A program made the position numbers and the translations under genes. Positions 8,314 to 16,927 of a stretch of 32,975 bases of DNA are shown piece by piece. Each line of letters begins with the position of its first letter. The stretch's first letter is position 1. Origin of the DNA: SAR86 cluster bacterium (lineage in GTDB: Bacteria > Pseudomonadota > Gammaproteobacteria > Pseudomonadales > Pseudohongiellaceae); assembly GCA_002746215.1 (NCBI GenBank), contig NVWI01000009.1:36268-69242 (forward strand), written 5' to 3'. A model generated the notes under the pieces. It ran no database searches. It was not told where the DNA came from and saw nothing but the letters and a program-made list of their open reading frames with translations.

Positions 8314-8550
8314 ATGAAAACGATGAACTGTAAACAACTGGGTGGGGCTTGTGATAAAGCGTTTCATGCTGATTCATTTGACGAGATAGCGGAAATGAGT
8401 AAGCAGCACGGTATGGAAATGCTCCAGAAGAATGACGAGGCTCACCTCAAAGCAATGAATGACATGCGAGAACTTATGCAGAAACCTGATGCAATGACAG
8501 AATGGTTTGAAAGTAAAAGAAAAGAATTTGAAGCATTGCCTGAGAGCTAG
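8314..8550 (+). CDS. DUF1059-like small protein
   Basis: A 78-residue hypothetical protein. The start MKTMNCKQLGGACDKAFHAD and the following SFDEIAEMSKQHGMEML match the DUF1059 pattern, including the two cysteines (6 and 13) and the helix with a central His. The family has no established function. The C-terminal half is a charged helix (EAHLKAMNDMRELMQKPDAM). AAGGAG at about 8301-8306 lies 7 nt before the ATG. The gap to the GFA gene contains the tight palindrome CCAACA-G-TGTTGG (8259-8271), which might be an operator or stability hairpin. No signal peptide or membrane segment is seen. Confidence 0.75.
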   Translation: MKTMNCKQLGGACDKAFHADSFDEIAEMSKQHGMEMLQKNDEAHLKAMNDMRELMQKPDAMTEWFESKRKEFEALPES

Positions 8551-8567
8551 CAATAAAAAAAGGTTAG

Positions 8568-8593
8568 GGTGTCGGAGTCAGGACTCCGACACC
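8568..8593. repeat. Perfect 12-bp-arm palindrome between convergent genes
   Basis: GGTGTCGGAGTC, AG, then its exact complement form a nearly uninterrupted GC-rich hairpin, sitting between the stops of the DUF1059-like gene (8550) and the GntR-PurM gene (8607). No T-run follows on the plus strand. On the minus strand seven T follow after a 7-nt gap, so it could serve as an imperfect terminator for the GntR-PurM gene. Its GC-richness and symmetry also resemble REP palindromes. Confidence 0.75.
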
Positions 8594-8606
8594 ATTGAAG
8601 AAGGGC

Positions 8607-10022
8607 TTAGGGCCGATATTCAAATACTTCGCCGTCATGGCTGAGGCTGAGTTTATTACCTTCTGCACTGCTTTCAGTTCTACCAATAATCTGGGCATCG
8701 ATGTTAAAGCTCTTGCTGACATCAATGACTTTTTGCGCATCTTCAGGCCGGCAATAAACTTCCATACGATGCCCCATGTTAAAAACCTTATACATTTCTT
8801 TCCAGGGAGTTTCTGAGGCCGTTTGAATGGCTTTGAAAACAGGCGGTGCCTGGAACAAATTATCTTTAATGAAATGAATCTTATCGGCAAATTTAAGGCA
8901 TTTGGTTTGAGCACCACCTGAACAATGAATCAAGCCTTGAATAAGGTCGGGGTGTTGTTCAAGGATTTTATAAATAACCGGGGCGTAGGTTCGGGTCGGA
9001 CTCAATATCGCTTCACCGACAGTGAAGTCTGAATTTGGCAGTGGGTCTTCCAGTTTGTAAGGGCCACAATAAACCAGTTCACTGGAAACGTTTTCGTCAA
9101 AAGATTCAGGGTAATTTTCAGCATAATATTTGTTCAGCATGTCGTGCCGCGCACTGGTTAATCCATTGCTGCCGATACCGCTATTTGGCGTATCTTCATA
9201 AGCGCTTTGTCCGGTAGATGAAAGCCCAACAATGCTTAAGCCTGGCTGTATCAAATCACCTGTAATGACGTCTTTTTTCTTCATCACTGCAACCGCGCAA
9301 CTGTCGACAACAATAGTGCCAGTAAGGTCGCCAACGTCGGCTGTTTCACCACCACCGCTGTAGATTTTCACCCCGAATTCTCGCAGTTTAGCCAGAAAGC
9401 TTTCACTGCCTTGAATAAGCGCACCAACCACTTCGCCAGGGCAGTTCAGGGCATTACGGTTGACGGTATTGGACAGCAAAATTCGGCCATTTACACCAAT
9501 GCAGAGTAAGTCATCCAGGTTCATCACAATGGAATCCTGTGAGATGCCATGGAAAACGTCAGTGCTACCTGTTTCCTTGTAGCTCAGATAAGCAATAATG
9601 GATTTTGTGCCGCTACCATCAGCATGGATGACGTTACATTGCTCTGGATTACCGGTGAGATAGTCTTCAGTAATTTTACAAAAGGCATTCGAGAATAAGC
9701 CATGGTCCAGACCATCAACGACCTGATGTACTTCGTTTTTATCTGACGATACGCCTCTAGCTTGATAGCGGCCTATGCTCTCATCCGGTTTTGTGACGAT
9801 ATAAGCACTGCGATCCTGGGCTTTAATCAGGCCGCGAAATTCAAGCTGGCGGAAGGCTTTAACCACGGTGTTGGCGGCTAAACCATGCTCCTCTGCGAGA
9901 CTGCGAATGCTGGGTAATTTGTCGCCAGGGTGCAGTTCCTCTGTGTTTACCTTAAAATGAATCTGATCAACAATCTGTTGAAAAATGGGTGTGGAGAGGG
10001 TGTTATCAAGTTCAAGTTTCAT
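8607..10022 (-). CDS. GntR-type DNA-binding domain fused to PurM (AIR synthetase)
   Basis: This is a single 471-residue reading frame with two parts. Residues 1-75 are a GntR winged helix-turn-helix of the YtrA type (TPIFQQIVDQI ... HPGDKLPSIRSLAEEHGLAA, NTVVKAFRQLE). Residues about 85-471 are a full-length PurM-like enzyme, which converts FGAM plus ATP to AIR in purine synthesis. The visible motifs are HADGSGTK (133-140), QDSIVMNLDDLL, GGGETADV (223-230), GIGSNGLTSAR, SPTRTYAP (341-348), HCSGGAQTK and VFNMGHRM (413-420). The length and motif wording of the PurM part resemble the long PurM of Bacteroidetes more than the 345-residue E. coli enzyme; this comes from memory, not a search. The linker is about 8 residues, replacing the usual effector domain. 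It is divergent from rsmJ, with a palindrome in the shared gap. It could be a self-regulating enzyme, a purine-intermediate sensor, or an acquired paralogue beside a normal purM elsewhere. Confidence 0.85.
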   Translation of the reverse strand: MKLELDNTLSTPIFQQIVDQIHFKVNTEELHPGDKLPSIRSLAEEHGLAANTVVKAFRQLEFRGLIKAQDRSAYIVTKPDESIGRYQARGVSSDKNEVHQVVDGLDHGLFSNAFCKITEDYLTGNPEQCNVIHADGSGTKSIIAYLSYKETGSTDVFHGISQDSIVMNLDDLLCIGVNGRILLSNTVNRNALNCPGEVVGALIQGSESFLAKLREFGVKIYSGGGETADVGDLTGTIVVDSCAVAVMKKKDVITGDLIQPGLSIVGLSSTGQSAYEDTPNSGIGSNGLTSARHDMLNKYYAENYPESFDENVSSELVYCGPYKLEDPLPNSDFTVGEAILSPTRTYAPVIYKILEQHPDLIQGLIHCSGGAQTKCLKFADKIHFIKDNLFQAPPVFKAIQTASETPWKEMYKVFNMGHRMEVYCRPEDAQKVIDVSKSFNIDAQIIGRTESSAEGNKLSLSHDGEVFEYRP

Positions 10023-10051
10023 GGAAGCCTATTTTTATGACAAAGATGTGT

Positions 10052-10057
10052 ACTATA
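10052..10057 (-). promoter_or_regulatory. Candidate -10 element for the GntR-PurM gene
   Basis: Read on the minus strand this is TATAGT, about 30 bp before the start codon. The matching -35 position falls at the edge of the palindrome 10075-10098 and has a poor match. Two direct copies of ATGACAAAG (plus-strand 10037-10045 and 10062-10070) flank it. Protein bound at the palindrome or at these repeats would block this promoter. The -10 call is tentative. Confidence 0.3.
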
Positions 10058-10074
10058 AAAAATGACAAAGGAAT

Positions 10075-10098
10075 TCTGTATCACGAGTATGATACAGA
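10075..10098. promoter_or_regulatory. Palindromic operator candidate between GntR-PurM and rsmJ
   Basis: TCTGTATCA and TGATACAGA form perfect 9-bp arms around CGAGTA. It lies midway in the 94-bp gap between the divergent genes and overlaps a -10-like TATGAT (10088-10093) facing rsmJ. GntR-family proteins bind such symmetric sites, usually in their own promoters, so autoregulation by the adjacent fusion protein is likely. The protein-site pairing is inference. Confidence 0.6.
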
Positions 10099-10116
10099 TT
10101 ATCGGAATCCAGCTCA

Positions 10117-10896
10117 ATGAAAATAGCCTTAGTTATTAATTATGAATTTGACTCTGACTATATAGAGGCTATTAAACAGCTTACTAAATTGCCGTTGTTG
10201 GAATCATCTGAGCAAGATGAGTTTACGCATATCTTGTGTCTGGAAGATTCAGGTTTAGCGCTTAAGCGCCTGGGTTTAAAAACAGGCGAAAACCAGAAGC
10301 AATCAACGCGTGTGGATTTTCAGGATTCCACTCTGCTCTATCGTAAAAATAGTTTTGGTAAGCAGCAGGGGCTTGCTAAAGCGGTTGGCCTGAATAAACA
10401 CGAACCTATGCAGGTGTTGGATGCTACAGCGGGGCTGGGGCGTGACGCCTTTATTTTGGCGAGCATGGGTTGCCAGGTAAGCATGCTAGAGCAATCGCTG
10501 ATTATTTATAGCCTGCTGCTTGATGGATTTAAAAGAGCAGAAGCTGTTGAGGATGAAGCGCTGAAAAGCATCATGCAGAATATGTCATTACATCAGGCGG
10601 CAGCGCAAGATTGGTTTACAGAAATTATTGAGGGCAAAAAAGAGCAGCCGGATGTTATTTATTTAGACCCGATGTTTCCACCGCGTAATAAAAATGCCAA
10701 TGTAAAAAAAGATATTGCTTTGCTACAGGAAATTCTTGGTTTTGATGAAGACAACGATAGCTTGCTTGAGGCCGCTAGAAACTGTGCTAAGCATAGAGTC
10801 GTGGTTAAGAAGCCGGGGAGTAAAGTTAGTAAAGGGGGTATCAAGCCCAGCTTTGTTGTACCAGGCAAGACGGCGCATTTCGAAGTATTTGTTTGA
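10117..10896 (+). CDS. rsmJ: 16S rRNA (guanine-1516 N2)-methyltransferase
   Basis: RsmJ (formerly YhiQ) methylates N2 of G1516 in 16S rRNA using SAM. The 259-residue length is close to the usual 250. Motif I, VLDATAGLGRDAFILASMGC, spans about 100-119, and the catalytic motif DVIYLDPMFPPRNKNANVKK about 179-198. The C-terminus VVVKKPGSKVSKGGIKPSF is also typical. The Shine-Dalgarno is weak (GGA about 10 nt before the ATG). It is divergent from the GntR-PurM gene across the palindrome and convergent with dapE, with only 9 bp between stop codons and no terminator between them. Confidence 0.93.
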   Translation: MKIALVINYEFDSDYIEAIKQLTKLPLLESSEQDEFTHILCLEDSGLALKRLGLKTGENQKQSTRVDFQDSTLLYRKNSFGKQQGLAKAVGLNKHEPMQVLDATAGLGRDAFILASMGCQVSMLEQSLIIYSLLLDGFKRAEAVEDEALKSIMQNMSLHQAAAQDWFTEIIEGKKEQPDVIYLDPMFPPRNKNANVKKDIALLQEILGFDEDNDSLLEAARNCAKHRVVVKKPGSKVSKGGIKPSFVVPGKTAHFEVFV

Positions 10897-10905
10897 GCTG
10901 TGTGT

Positions 10906-12033
10906 TTAGAGCAGAACTTCTTCTAATATTTTCTCATACATCAGTGCGAGCTGATCGAGATCGGCGACGGCAACATGTTCATTATTTTTATGAATGCTGG
11001 CATTAATAGGGCCTAATTCAACGACCTGAGCACCAGATGGCGCAATAAAACGACCATCGCTGGTGCCACCGCCAGTTGATAAACTGCATGCAACGCCATT
11101 CACGGCTTCGATGCTTTTCACAACCGCATTGGTTAAAACACCTTCTTCGGTAATAAAAGGATTGCCGGAAAGTTGCCATTCAAGTTCGTAATTTTCGTAA
11201 TGATGGTCAAAGATCGCCTGCACTTGTGCCATCAAGCCCTCAGCCGTGACCTCGGTAGAAAAGCGAAAATTAAACAGCAAAGACATTTCTCCGGGAATGA
11301 CATTAGTTGTACCCTGACCCGCAGAAATATTTGATATTTGAAAGCTGGTGGCTGGAAAATAATCATTACCTTGATCCCACTCGATCTGACTTAATTCTGT
11401 GAGTGCGGGTAAGAAAGTATGAATGGGGTTTATGGCTAAATCAGGGTAGGCGACATGCCCTTCTTTGCCAATAACCTTAAGGTTGCCGTTCAAGGAGCCA
11501 CGTCTGCCATTTCTAACAGTGTCGCCCAACACTTTGCTGCTGGAGGGTTCGCCAACGAGGCAATAGTCAATCTGCTCGTTCCTGTTTTGTAATGTTTCGA
11601 TAACTTTGACGGTGCCGTCAACGGCAATACTTTCTTCATCGCTGGTAATTAGAAATGCGATTGAGCCATTAAACTCAGCGTGCTGTGCCAAAAAATTTTC
11701 ACAGGCCGTAATCATGGCGGCGAGGCTGCCTTTCATATCGGCACTGCCACGACCATAAAGTAGTCCATCTCTTATTTCAGGGCTGAAAGGTTCAGAATCC
11801 CAGTTTTCTGGATTACTAGCAGGAACAACATCGGTATGCCCAGCAAAACAGAATAAGGGGGCAGTTGTCCCACGGCGCGCCCATAAATTTTTCACTTCGC
11901 CAAAAGGCATGTTTTCTAATTGAAAGCCGAGTTTTTGTAGACGCGCAGATAACACGTCCTGACAACCTTGGTCGTCAGGGCTGACAGAAGGGCGTGAAAT
12001 TAATTCACAGCATAAGTCTATTGTTGAAGACAT
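10906..12033 (-). CDS. dapE: Succinyl-diaminopimelate desuccinylase
   Basis: DapE is a di-zinc hydrolase releasing succinate from N-succinyl-LL-diaminopimelate in lysine and peptidoglycan precursor synthesis. The 375-residue length matches the family. Metal and catalytic residues are in place: His66 in FAGHTDVVP, Asp99 in GRGSADMKG, the Glu133-Glu134 pair in TSDEES, Glu162 in VGEPSS, and His348 in [22 protein letters not shown], a substrate-binding stretch, is intact. It is the last gene of the map-glnD-yffB-dapD-dapE operon, 13 bp after dapD, placing two succinylase-branch steps together. No terminator is seen before the convergent rsmJ. Confidence 0.97.
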   Translation of the reverse strand: MSSTIDLCCELISRPSVSPDDQGCQDVLSARLQKLGFQLENMPFGEVKNLWARRGTTAPLFCFAGHTDVVPASNPENWDSEPFSPEIRDGLLYGRGSADMKGSLAAMITACENFLAQHAEFNGSIAFLITSDEESIAVDGTVKVIETLQNRNEQIDYCLVGEPSSSKVLGDTVRNGRRGSLNGNLKVIGKEGHVAYPDLAINPIHTFLPALTELSQIEWDQGNDYFPATSFQISNISAGQGTTNVIPGEMSLLFNFRFSTEVTAEGLMAQVQAIFDHHYENYELEWQLSGNPFITEEGVLTNAVVKSIEAVNGVACSLSTGGGTSDGRFIAPSGAQVVELGPINASIHKNNEHVAVADLDQLALMYEKILEEVLL

Positions 12034-12046
12034 ACTTGAGCCTTAC

Positions 12047-13078
12047 TTAATTGTGGGCGTGTAGCTCTGAGTTCAGTTCAATACTGCTGAGATTAGTCAG
12101 GCATTCAACAGTCCCTGTTATAGAGTTACGCCTAAATAAAAGGTTATTTTTACCAGACAGCTCTCTGGCCTTTATCGTTTCAACGACTTCTTTTTCGTTA
12201 TTTAGTACAGAGGCTTTAGTGCCTGCCGTTACATAAAGACCAGCTTCTACAGTGCAATTGTCGCCCAGGGAGATACCAATGCCGGCGTTAGCGCCGATCA
12301 GGCAATTTCTACCAACACTAATGACTTCTTTGCCGCCACCAGACAAGGTTCCCTGCGTGCTGCAACCGCCGCCTAAATCACTGCCTTTGCCAACAAAGAC
12401 TCCGGCGCTAATACGGCCTTCAATCATCGCTTCACCTTCGGTGCCCGCATTAAAGTTAACAAAGCCTTCATGCATGATGGTTGTGCCTTCGCCAAGATAA
12501 GCGCCGAGTCTGACTCTGGAGGCGTCTGCAATTCTTACACCTGTCGGAACCACGAAGTCGGTCATTTTTGGGAATTTGTCGACTGAGTTTATAGACAAGG
12601 TCTGATTTTGAAGCCGAGCCTGTAGTTGATGTTGAGGTAGCTCATTAATGGCAATAGCGCCTTTATTAGTCCAGGCAACGTTCGGTAATAATCCAAACAT
12701 CCCATCCAGATTTAAACCATGTGGTTTTACCAGCCGGTGGGAAAGTAAATGTAATTTGAGATAAACCTCAGGCACAGAGGAGGGTTTAGTGTCATTTTCC
12801 AGAAGGCATAATACGAGCGGTTTTTTACTGAGTACCAGGCTGGAAAGTAAGTCGATTTGGGCTTGATTTTTAGCTGCACCAAAGTTATCCAGGATCTCGT
12901 TAACTTGTTGTTGGTCAAGCTCAATAGCCTGGTTGCCTCCGCTATAGTTCAACACAGGAAAAATAGCCTGCTGGACATTTGTATCAGGGTTAAGCAGGGG
13001 AGCAGGGTAATACACTTCCAACCAGTTGCCGGTAGCGTCTTTACTGCCGATTCCAAAAGCCAGGCTATATAAATTCAT
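12047..13078 (-). CDS. dapD: 2,3,4,5-tetrahydropyridine-2,6-dicarboxylate N-succinyltransferase (long form)
   Basis: DapD transfers succinyl from succinyl-CoA to tetrahydrodipicolinate, the step opening the succinylase branch of lysine synthesis. The 343-residue length fits the long Pseudomonas-type DapD rather than the 274-residue E. coli form. The N-terminal half is alpha/beta. The C-terminal half is a left-handed beta-helix of hexapeptide repeats ([20 protein letters not shown], then [19 protein letters not shown] and [20 protein letters not shown]). The motif GTLSGGG belongs to this type. It starts at the ATG at 13078, 46 bp after yffB, and is followed by dapE. The aminotransferase dapC, usually near these genes in Pseudomonas, is not in this cluster. 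Confidence 0.95.
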   Translation of the reverse strand: MNLYSLAFGIGSKDATGNWLEVYYPAPLLNPDTNVQQAIFPVLNYSGGNQAIELDQQQVNEILDNFGAAKNQAQIDLLSSLVLSKKPLVLCLLENDTKPSSVPEVYLKLHLLSHRLVKPHGLNLDGMFGLLPNVAWTNKGAIAINELPQHQLQARLQNQTLSINSVDKFPKMTDFVVPTGVRIADASRVRLGAYLGEGTTIMHEGFVNFNAGTEGEAMIEGRISAGVFVGKGSDLGGGCSTQGTLSGGGKEVISVGRNCLIGANAGIGISLGDNCTVEAGLYVTAGTKASVLNNEKEVVETIKARELSGKNNLLFRRNSITGTVECLTNLSSIELNSELHAHN

Positions 13079-13124
13079 TGTTTATCCAGGGTGAAGAAAA
13101 AATTAGTGAAAAAAACTGGCGGCA

Positions 13125-13463
13125 TTATAACAGGCTTTGATACTCACTTTGATTAAATCCAAGTACAAGTTTTTCTCCTGTATCAAGCAAGGGGCGCTTA
13201 ATCATTGAGGGTAACTCTTGCATGAGAAGAATTGCATTGGCTTCATTAATAGAGGCTTTAGTTTCATCGTCGAGTTTACGCCAGGTTGTGCCTCGGCGAT
13301 TTAGTACGTTTTCATAACCGAAAGTCTTGCACCACTGCTGCAGTAAAACCGGAGTGACGCCTTGCTTTTTATAATCATGAAACTCGTAATTAATATTGTG
13401 TTGGTTCAGGAAACCTCGTGCTTTTTTAATAGCGTCACAGTTGGGTATGCCATACATAATCAT
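13125..13463 (-). CDS. yffB: ArsC/Spx-family thioredoxin-fold protein, YffB type
   Basis: A 112-residue protein with the arsenate-reductase-like fold. The start MIMYGIPNCDAIKKARGFLNQ carries the single-Cys motif of the YffB group (Cys9), followed by the YEFHDYKKQGV segment and the conserved RRGTTWRKL loop. E. coli yffB also sits beside dapE, which supports the label. The family may be a glutathione-dependent thiol reductase, but no firm physiological role is known, and true arsenate reduction is unlikely. It lies 8 bp after glnD within the operon. Confidence 0.88.
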   Translation of the reverse strand: MIMYGIPNCDAIKKARGFLNQHNINYEFHDYKKQGVTPVLLQQWCKTFGYENVLNRRGTTWRKLDDETKASINEANAILLMQELPSMIKRPLLDTGEKLVLGFNQSEYQSLL

Positions 13464-13471
13464 GATTAATC

Positions 13472-16147
13472 TCAGGCCGCGTTTAAGGTGGCATCTAGCT
13501 TTTGTTTTATGAGCGCTTGTAGTTCTTCTGACACTTTTTTGTTGGTGATGGGCTTATTACTATTGTCAGCGATAAAAAATACGTCTTCAACATTTTCACC
13601 CAGTGTCGTAATTTTAGCGTTATGTAAAATAATTTTTTTATCAACAAATATGTTGGCGATTTTGGCTAAGAGCCCAGGTCTGTCAGGGCAAAGGACTTCT
13701 AATATTGAGTAAGGGAAATTTTCAGGATTAGTAAAGCTGGTTTCAGTCGCTCGACTAAAGTGCCTTAGTTGCCTTGATGCGCGCTGTTTGGTTTTGGCTG
13801 GTCGCTCTATCGGTAATGAATACTCTTTAAGCAAGCTGATTATTTCTACTATTCTTGGGGAGTTCTTTTTAATTAATGTGCCATTGGTTTCTAAGACCAT
13901 AAACGTTACTAAGGCTTTTTTAGAAGCCGTACTAAACAGTCTGGCGTTTTGAATGTTGAGGTTTAACTTATCGAAAGCATTGGCGATATTTGCAAATAAG
14001 AAATGTGAGTCCTGTGTGTAGATGAATACCTGAGTGGCGCCTTCAGACTGATGCTTAGCACTGTTTTTTATAAGTATCAAAGGCGTATCTGGCTCTTCGT
14101 GTTTGGATATTGCCAGGGTTTGCCACGCAATATCCTCTGGGCTTTCTCTAAGAAAATAATCTTCAGTAGGGGAGTCCCATATGGACAGTGCTTGCTTTTT
14201 TCTCATATCTTTTTCACTTAATATCGCAAGCGCCTGGTTTTGGGTGTCTTTGATGCGCGAGCTTTTGCCAACGACTTTTTCCAGGCCGAGACTTAGTGCG
14301 CGCTTGGTCGCCTGATAAAGCTGCCTAAGTAGTGAGGCACGCCAGGCATTCCAGAGTTTAGGGTTGGTGGCATTAATATCGGCAACAGTAAGGGTATACA
14401 AATAGTCTAAATGGGTTTGGTCGCCTACAACTAAGGCGAAACTTTTTATGACGTCAGGATCTTGAATATCTTGACGTTGTGCAATGCTGGACATGAATAA
14501 ATGGTTTTTTACCAACCAGGCAACAAGGGCTGTATCCCATTTTCCTAGATGGTGTCTTATACAAAAGTCTTCCGCATCTTTTACGCCTAACACAGAGTGG
14601 TCGCCACCACGGCCTTTAGCAATGTCGTGATAGAGCCCGGCGATATAAAGTAATTCAACTTTGGGTAAGGTTTTTATAATGCCTGCAGCCAGTGGGTATT
14701 TTTCTTCGGCTTCGGGGTGATGTAAACGTCGCATATTTTCTACGACCTGTAAAGTGTGATCGTCGACAGAATAGATATGAAATAAATCGTGCTGCATTTG
14801 CCCGATAATTTTCCCAAACTCGGGTAAATAAGCACCAAGAATGCCGTAACGTTTCATCTGTCTTAGACGCGCTACTATTTTGTATGGCGAGCGTATTAAC
14901 TCCATAAATAAACTGGTGTTGCGTATGTCTTTTCTGAAGTCGTCATCAATCAATTGTCGACCATTTCGGATCAAGCGAATTGTCGAGGCTCTGATGCCTT
15001 CAATTTTTTCATTTTGAGCAAACAATACAAAAATTTCGAGGAGTGCAAATGGCGTTTGCCGGAACACTCTGGAGTGTACTGCTTCAATATAATTATTATG
15101 AATTTGAAAGCGAGCATTCAAGGTGAGAATTTTAGCTTTTTCTTTGGAGCGAATTATTTCTTCATCAAATAGCTGTAGCAGTACATCGTTTAATTCACGC
15201 AATGTTTGTACGTTACGATAATATTCTTTCATCAACTTCTCGATCCCAAGACTGTTCTTGTCGTCTTTGTAAGAGAAAATTTCGGCAAGTTTACGTTGGT
15301 GTTCAAATAATAAGCGATCTTCTCTGCGCCCTGCCAACATGTGTAAGCCGTAGCGTAAAGACCAAAGAAAATTTCTGCCTTTGATTAAATCCTGGTATTC
15401 ATTTTTTTGCAGGAAACCACGTTCAACCAATTCCTGGAAGTCTGAGGCGCCAAAATAACGCTTGGAAATCCAACCGATAGTCTGGATATCTCTGAGCCCG
15501 CCAGGGGATACTTTCAGATTGGGTTCAAGCGCATATTCAACATCATCGTATTTGGCATGTCGGGAGATTTGTTCATTGCGTTTGGCGGTGAAAAATTTCT
15601 TAGCATCCCAGATTTTTTTCTTGCTGACTTCGAGGATAAGTTTCTTGTGCAATTCTGGATTTCCAAAAACTGTTCGAGATTCCATCAGCGCGGTTGCGAT
15701 GGTGATATCTTTTGCGGCCAGTTTTTTGTTCTCGCTAATGGTGCGGACACTTTGGCCAACTTCGAGGTTGATGTCCCAAAGAAAAGTCAGGAAATGTTCA
15801 ATATTAGTTTTATATTTTTTAGGATTATTTTTAGCCAGCAATATCTGAATGTCGATATCAGAGTAGGGGTGTAATTCTCCGCGTCCATATCCTCCAACTG
15901 CTAACAGGCTGATATCTTCTTGGTCGTCCCAGTCATATTGCTGCCATGCGACGACTAAAATTTGGTCAATAAAGTGGGTTAAGTCAGAAATTATGTCTTC
16001 AATATTGGCTTTGGACTTAAAGCGTTCGTCGAGTACGACTCGAGTTTTCGTAATAGCGGCGCGGAAACAGTGTATTGCTGAGTCAGTTTTTGCTAATTGT
16101 TGTTTGAAACGTTTTAAATCAAATATTTCAGTGTTTGCATTTGCCAT
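13472..16147 (-). CDS. glnD: Bifunctional PII uridylyltransferase / uridylyl-removing enzyme
   Basis: GlnD is the glutamine sensor that uridylylates PII proteins when nitrogen is short and removes UMP when it is plentiful. The 891-residue product is essentially the E. coli length. The nucleotidyltransferase motif GGYGRGELHPYSDID lies at about 85-99. A long linker domain follows. The HD hydrolase domain has VDDHT at 461-465 and the catalytic pair in GLYHDIAKGRGGDHS at about 505-517. Two C-terminal ACT domains follow, near 700-775 (TQVFIYTQDSHFLFANIANAF) and 815-885 (SILEVLCPDRPGLLAKIANIF); these bind glutamine. All active sites look intact. It starts 6 bp after map, as in Pseudomonas. Confidence 0.97.
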   Translation of the reverse strand: MANANTEIFDLKRFKQQLAKTDSAIHCFRAAITKTRVVLDERFKSKANIEDIISDLTHFIDQILVVAWQQYDWDDQEDISLLAVGGYGRGELHPYSDIDIQILLAKNNPKKYKTNIEHFLTFLWDINLEVGQSVRTISENKKLAAKDITIATALMESRTVFGNPELHKKLILEVSKKKIWDAKKFFTAKRNEQISRHAKYDDVEYALEPNLKVSPGGLRDIQTIGWISKRYFGASDFQELVERGFLQKNEYQDLIKGRNFLWSLRYGLHMLAGRREDRLLFEHQRKLAEIFSYKDDKNSLGIEKLMKEYYRNVQTLRELNDVLLQLFDEEIIRSKEKAKILTLNARFQIHNNYIEAVHSRVFRQTPFALLEIFVLFAQNEKIEGIRASTIRLIRNGRQLIDDDFRKDIRNTSLFMELIRSPYKIVARLRQMKRYGILGAYLPEFGKIIGQMQHDLFHIYSVDDHTLQVVENMRRLHHPEAEEKYPLAAGIIKTLPKVELLYIAGLYHDIAKGRGGDHSVLGVKDAEDFCIRHHLGKWDTALVAWLVKNHLFMSSIAQRQDIQDPDVIKSFALVVGDQTHLDYLYTLTVADINATNPKLWNAWRASLLRQLYQATKRALSLGLEKVVGKSSRIKDTQNQALAILSEKDMRKKQALSIWDSPTEDYFLRESPEDIAWQTLAISKHEEPDTPLILIKNSAKHQSEGATQVFIYTQDSHFLFANIANAFDKLNLNIQNARLFSTASKKALVTFMVLETNGTLIKKNSPRIVEIISLLKEYSLPIERPAKTKQRASRQLRHFSRATETSFTNPENFPYSILEVLCPDRPGLLAKIANIFVDKKIILHNAKITTLGENVEDVFFIADNSNKPITNKKVSEELQALIKQKLDATLNAA

Positions 16148-16153
16148 GAGGGT

Positions 16154-16927
16154 TTAAAAACTTTCCTCATTGCGTTTGGTTAACACCTCGCAGCCATCAT
16201 CAAGTACAGCTAATGTGTGTTCCCATTGCGCGGAAAGGCGGCGATCCTTGGTGGTAACTGTCCAGCCATCTTTTTTAGATAAGCGGGTATAGCGGGATCC
16301 GGCGTTAATCATTGGTTCAATGGTAAAGGTCATGCCTGCTTGTAACTCTACACCCGTATTAGGTCGACCGTAATGGAGGACTTGTGGTTCTTCATGGAAT
16401 ATACGTCCAATGCCATGACCACAATATTCCCTGACGACAGAGTAATGTCGATTTTCAGCATATTTCTGAATCGCATGACCAATATCGCCTAAACGTACGC
16501 CTGGTTTAACCATATCAATGGCGAGATATAAGGCTTCTTGAGTGGTTTTGACCAGACGGTCGACATGGGAAGGCACGTCACCAAGTAGAAACATTTTGCT
16601 GGTGTCGCCGTGAAAACCATTTTTAATAACAGTGATATCAATATTTATAATATCGCCTTCTTTTAGAGTTTTGGTTTCACTTGGAATGCCATGGCAAATG
16701 ACATGATTGACGGATGTGCAGATTGATTTAGGGAAACCGTTGTAATTCAAGGGTGCAGGAATAGCATTCTGCACATTAACAATGTGATCATGGCAAATAC
16801 GGTCAAGTTCAGCCGTGCTAACGCCTACTTGGACATGAGGGCCTATCATTTCCAGTACTTCAGCAGCAAGACGGCCTGCTTCACGCATTAGGATGATTTC
16901 TTCAGAGGTTTTGATTGTTACAGCCAT
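16154..16927 (-). CDS. map: Type I methionine aminopeptidase
   Basis: Map removes the initiator methionine from nascent proteins. The 257-residue length is standard. The five metal ligands are at the classical positions: Asp97 (INIDITV), Asp108 (HGDTSKMF), His171 (GHGIGRIFHE), Glu204 (TIEPMIN) and Glu236 (QWEHTLA). It is the first gene of the minus-strand operon leading to dapE and is divergent from rpsB, the usual gammaproteobacterial arrangement. The Shine-Dalgarno is poor. A -10-like TATACT (complement of 16980-16985) lies about 55 bp upstream of the ATG. Confidence 0.97.
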   Translation of the reverse strand: MAVTIKTSEEIILMREAGRLAAEVLEMIGPHVQVGVSTAELDRICHDHIVNVQNAIPAPLNYNGFPKSICTSVNHVICHGIPSETKTLKEGDIINIDITVIKNGFHGDTSKMFLLGDVPSHVDRLVKTTQEALYLAIDMVKPGVRLGDIGHAIQKYAENRHYSVVREYCGHGIGRIFHEEPQVLHYGRPNTGVELQAGMTFTIEPMINAGSRYTRLSKKDGWTVTTKDRRLSAQWEHTLAVLDDGCEVLTKRNEESF

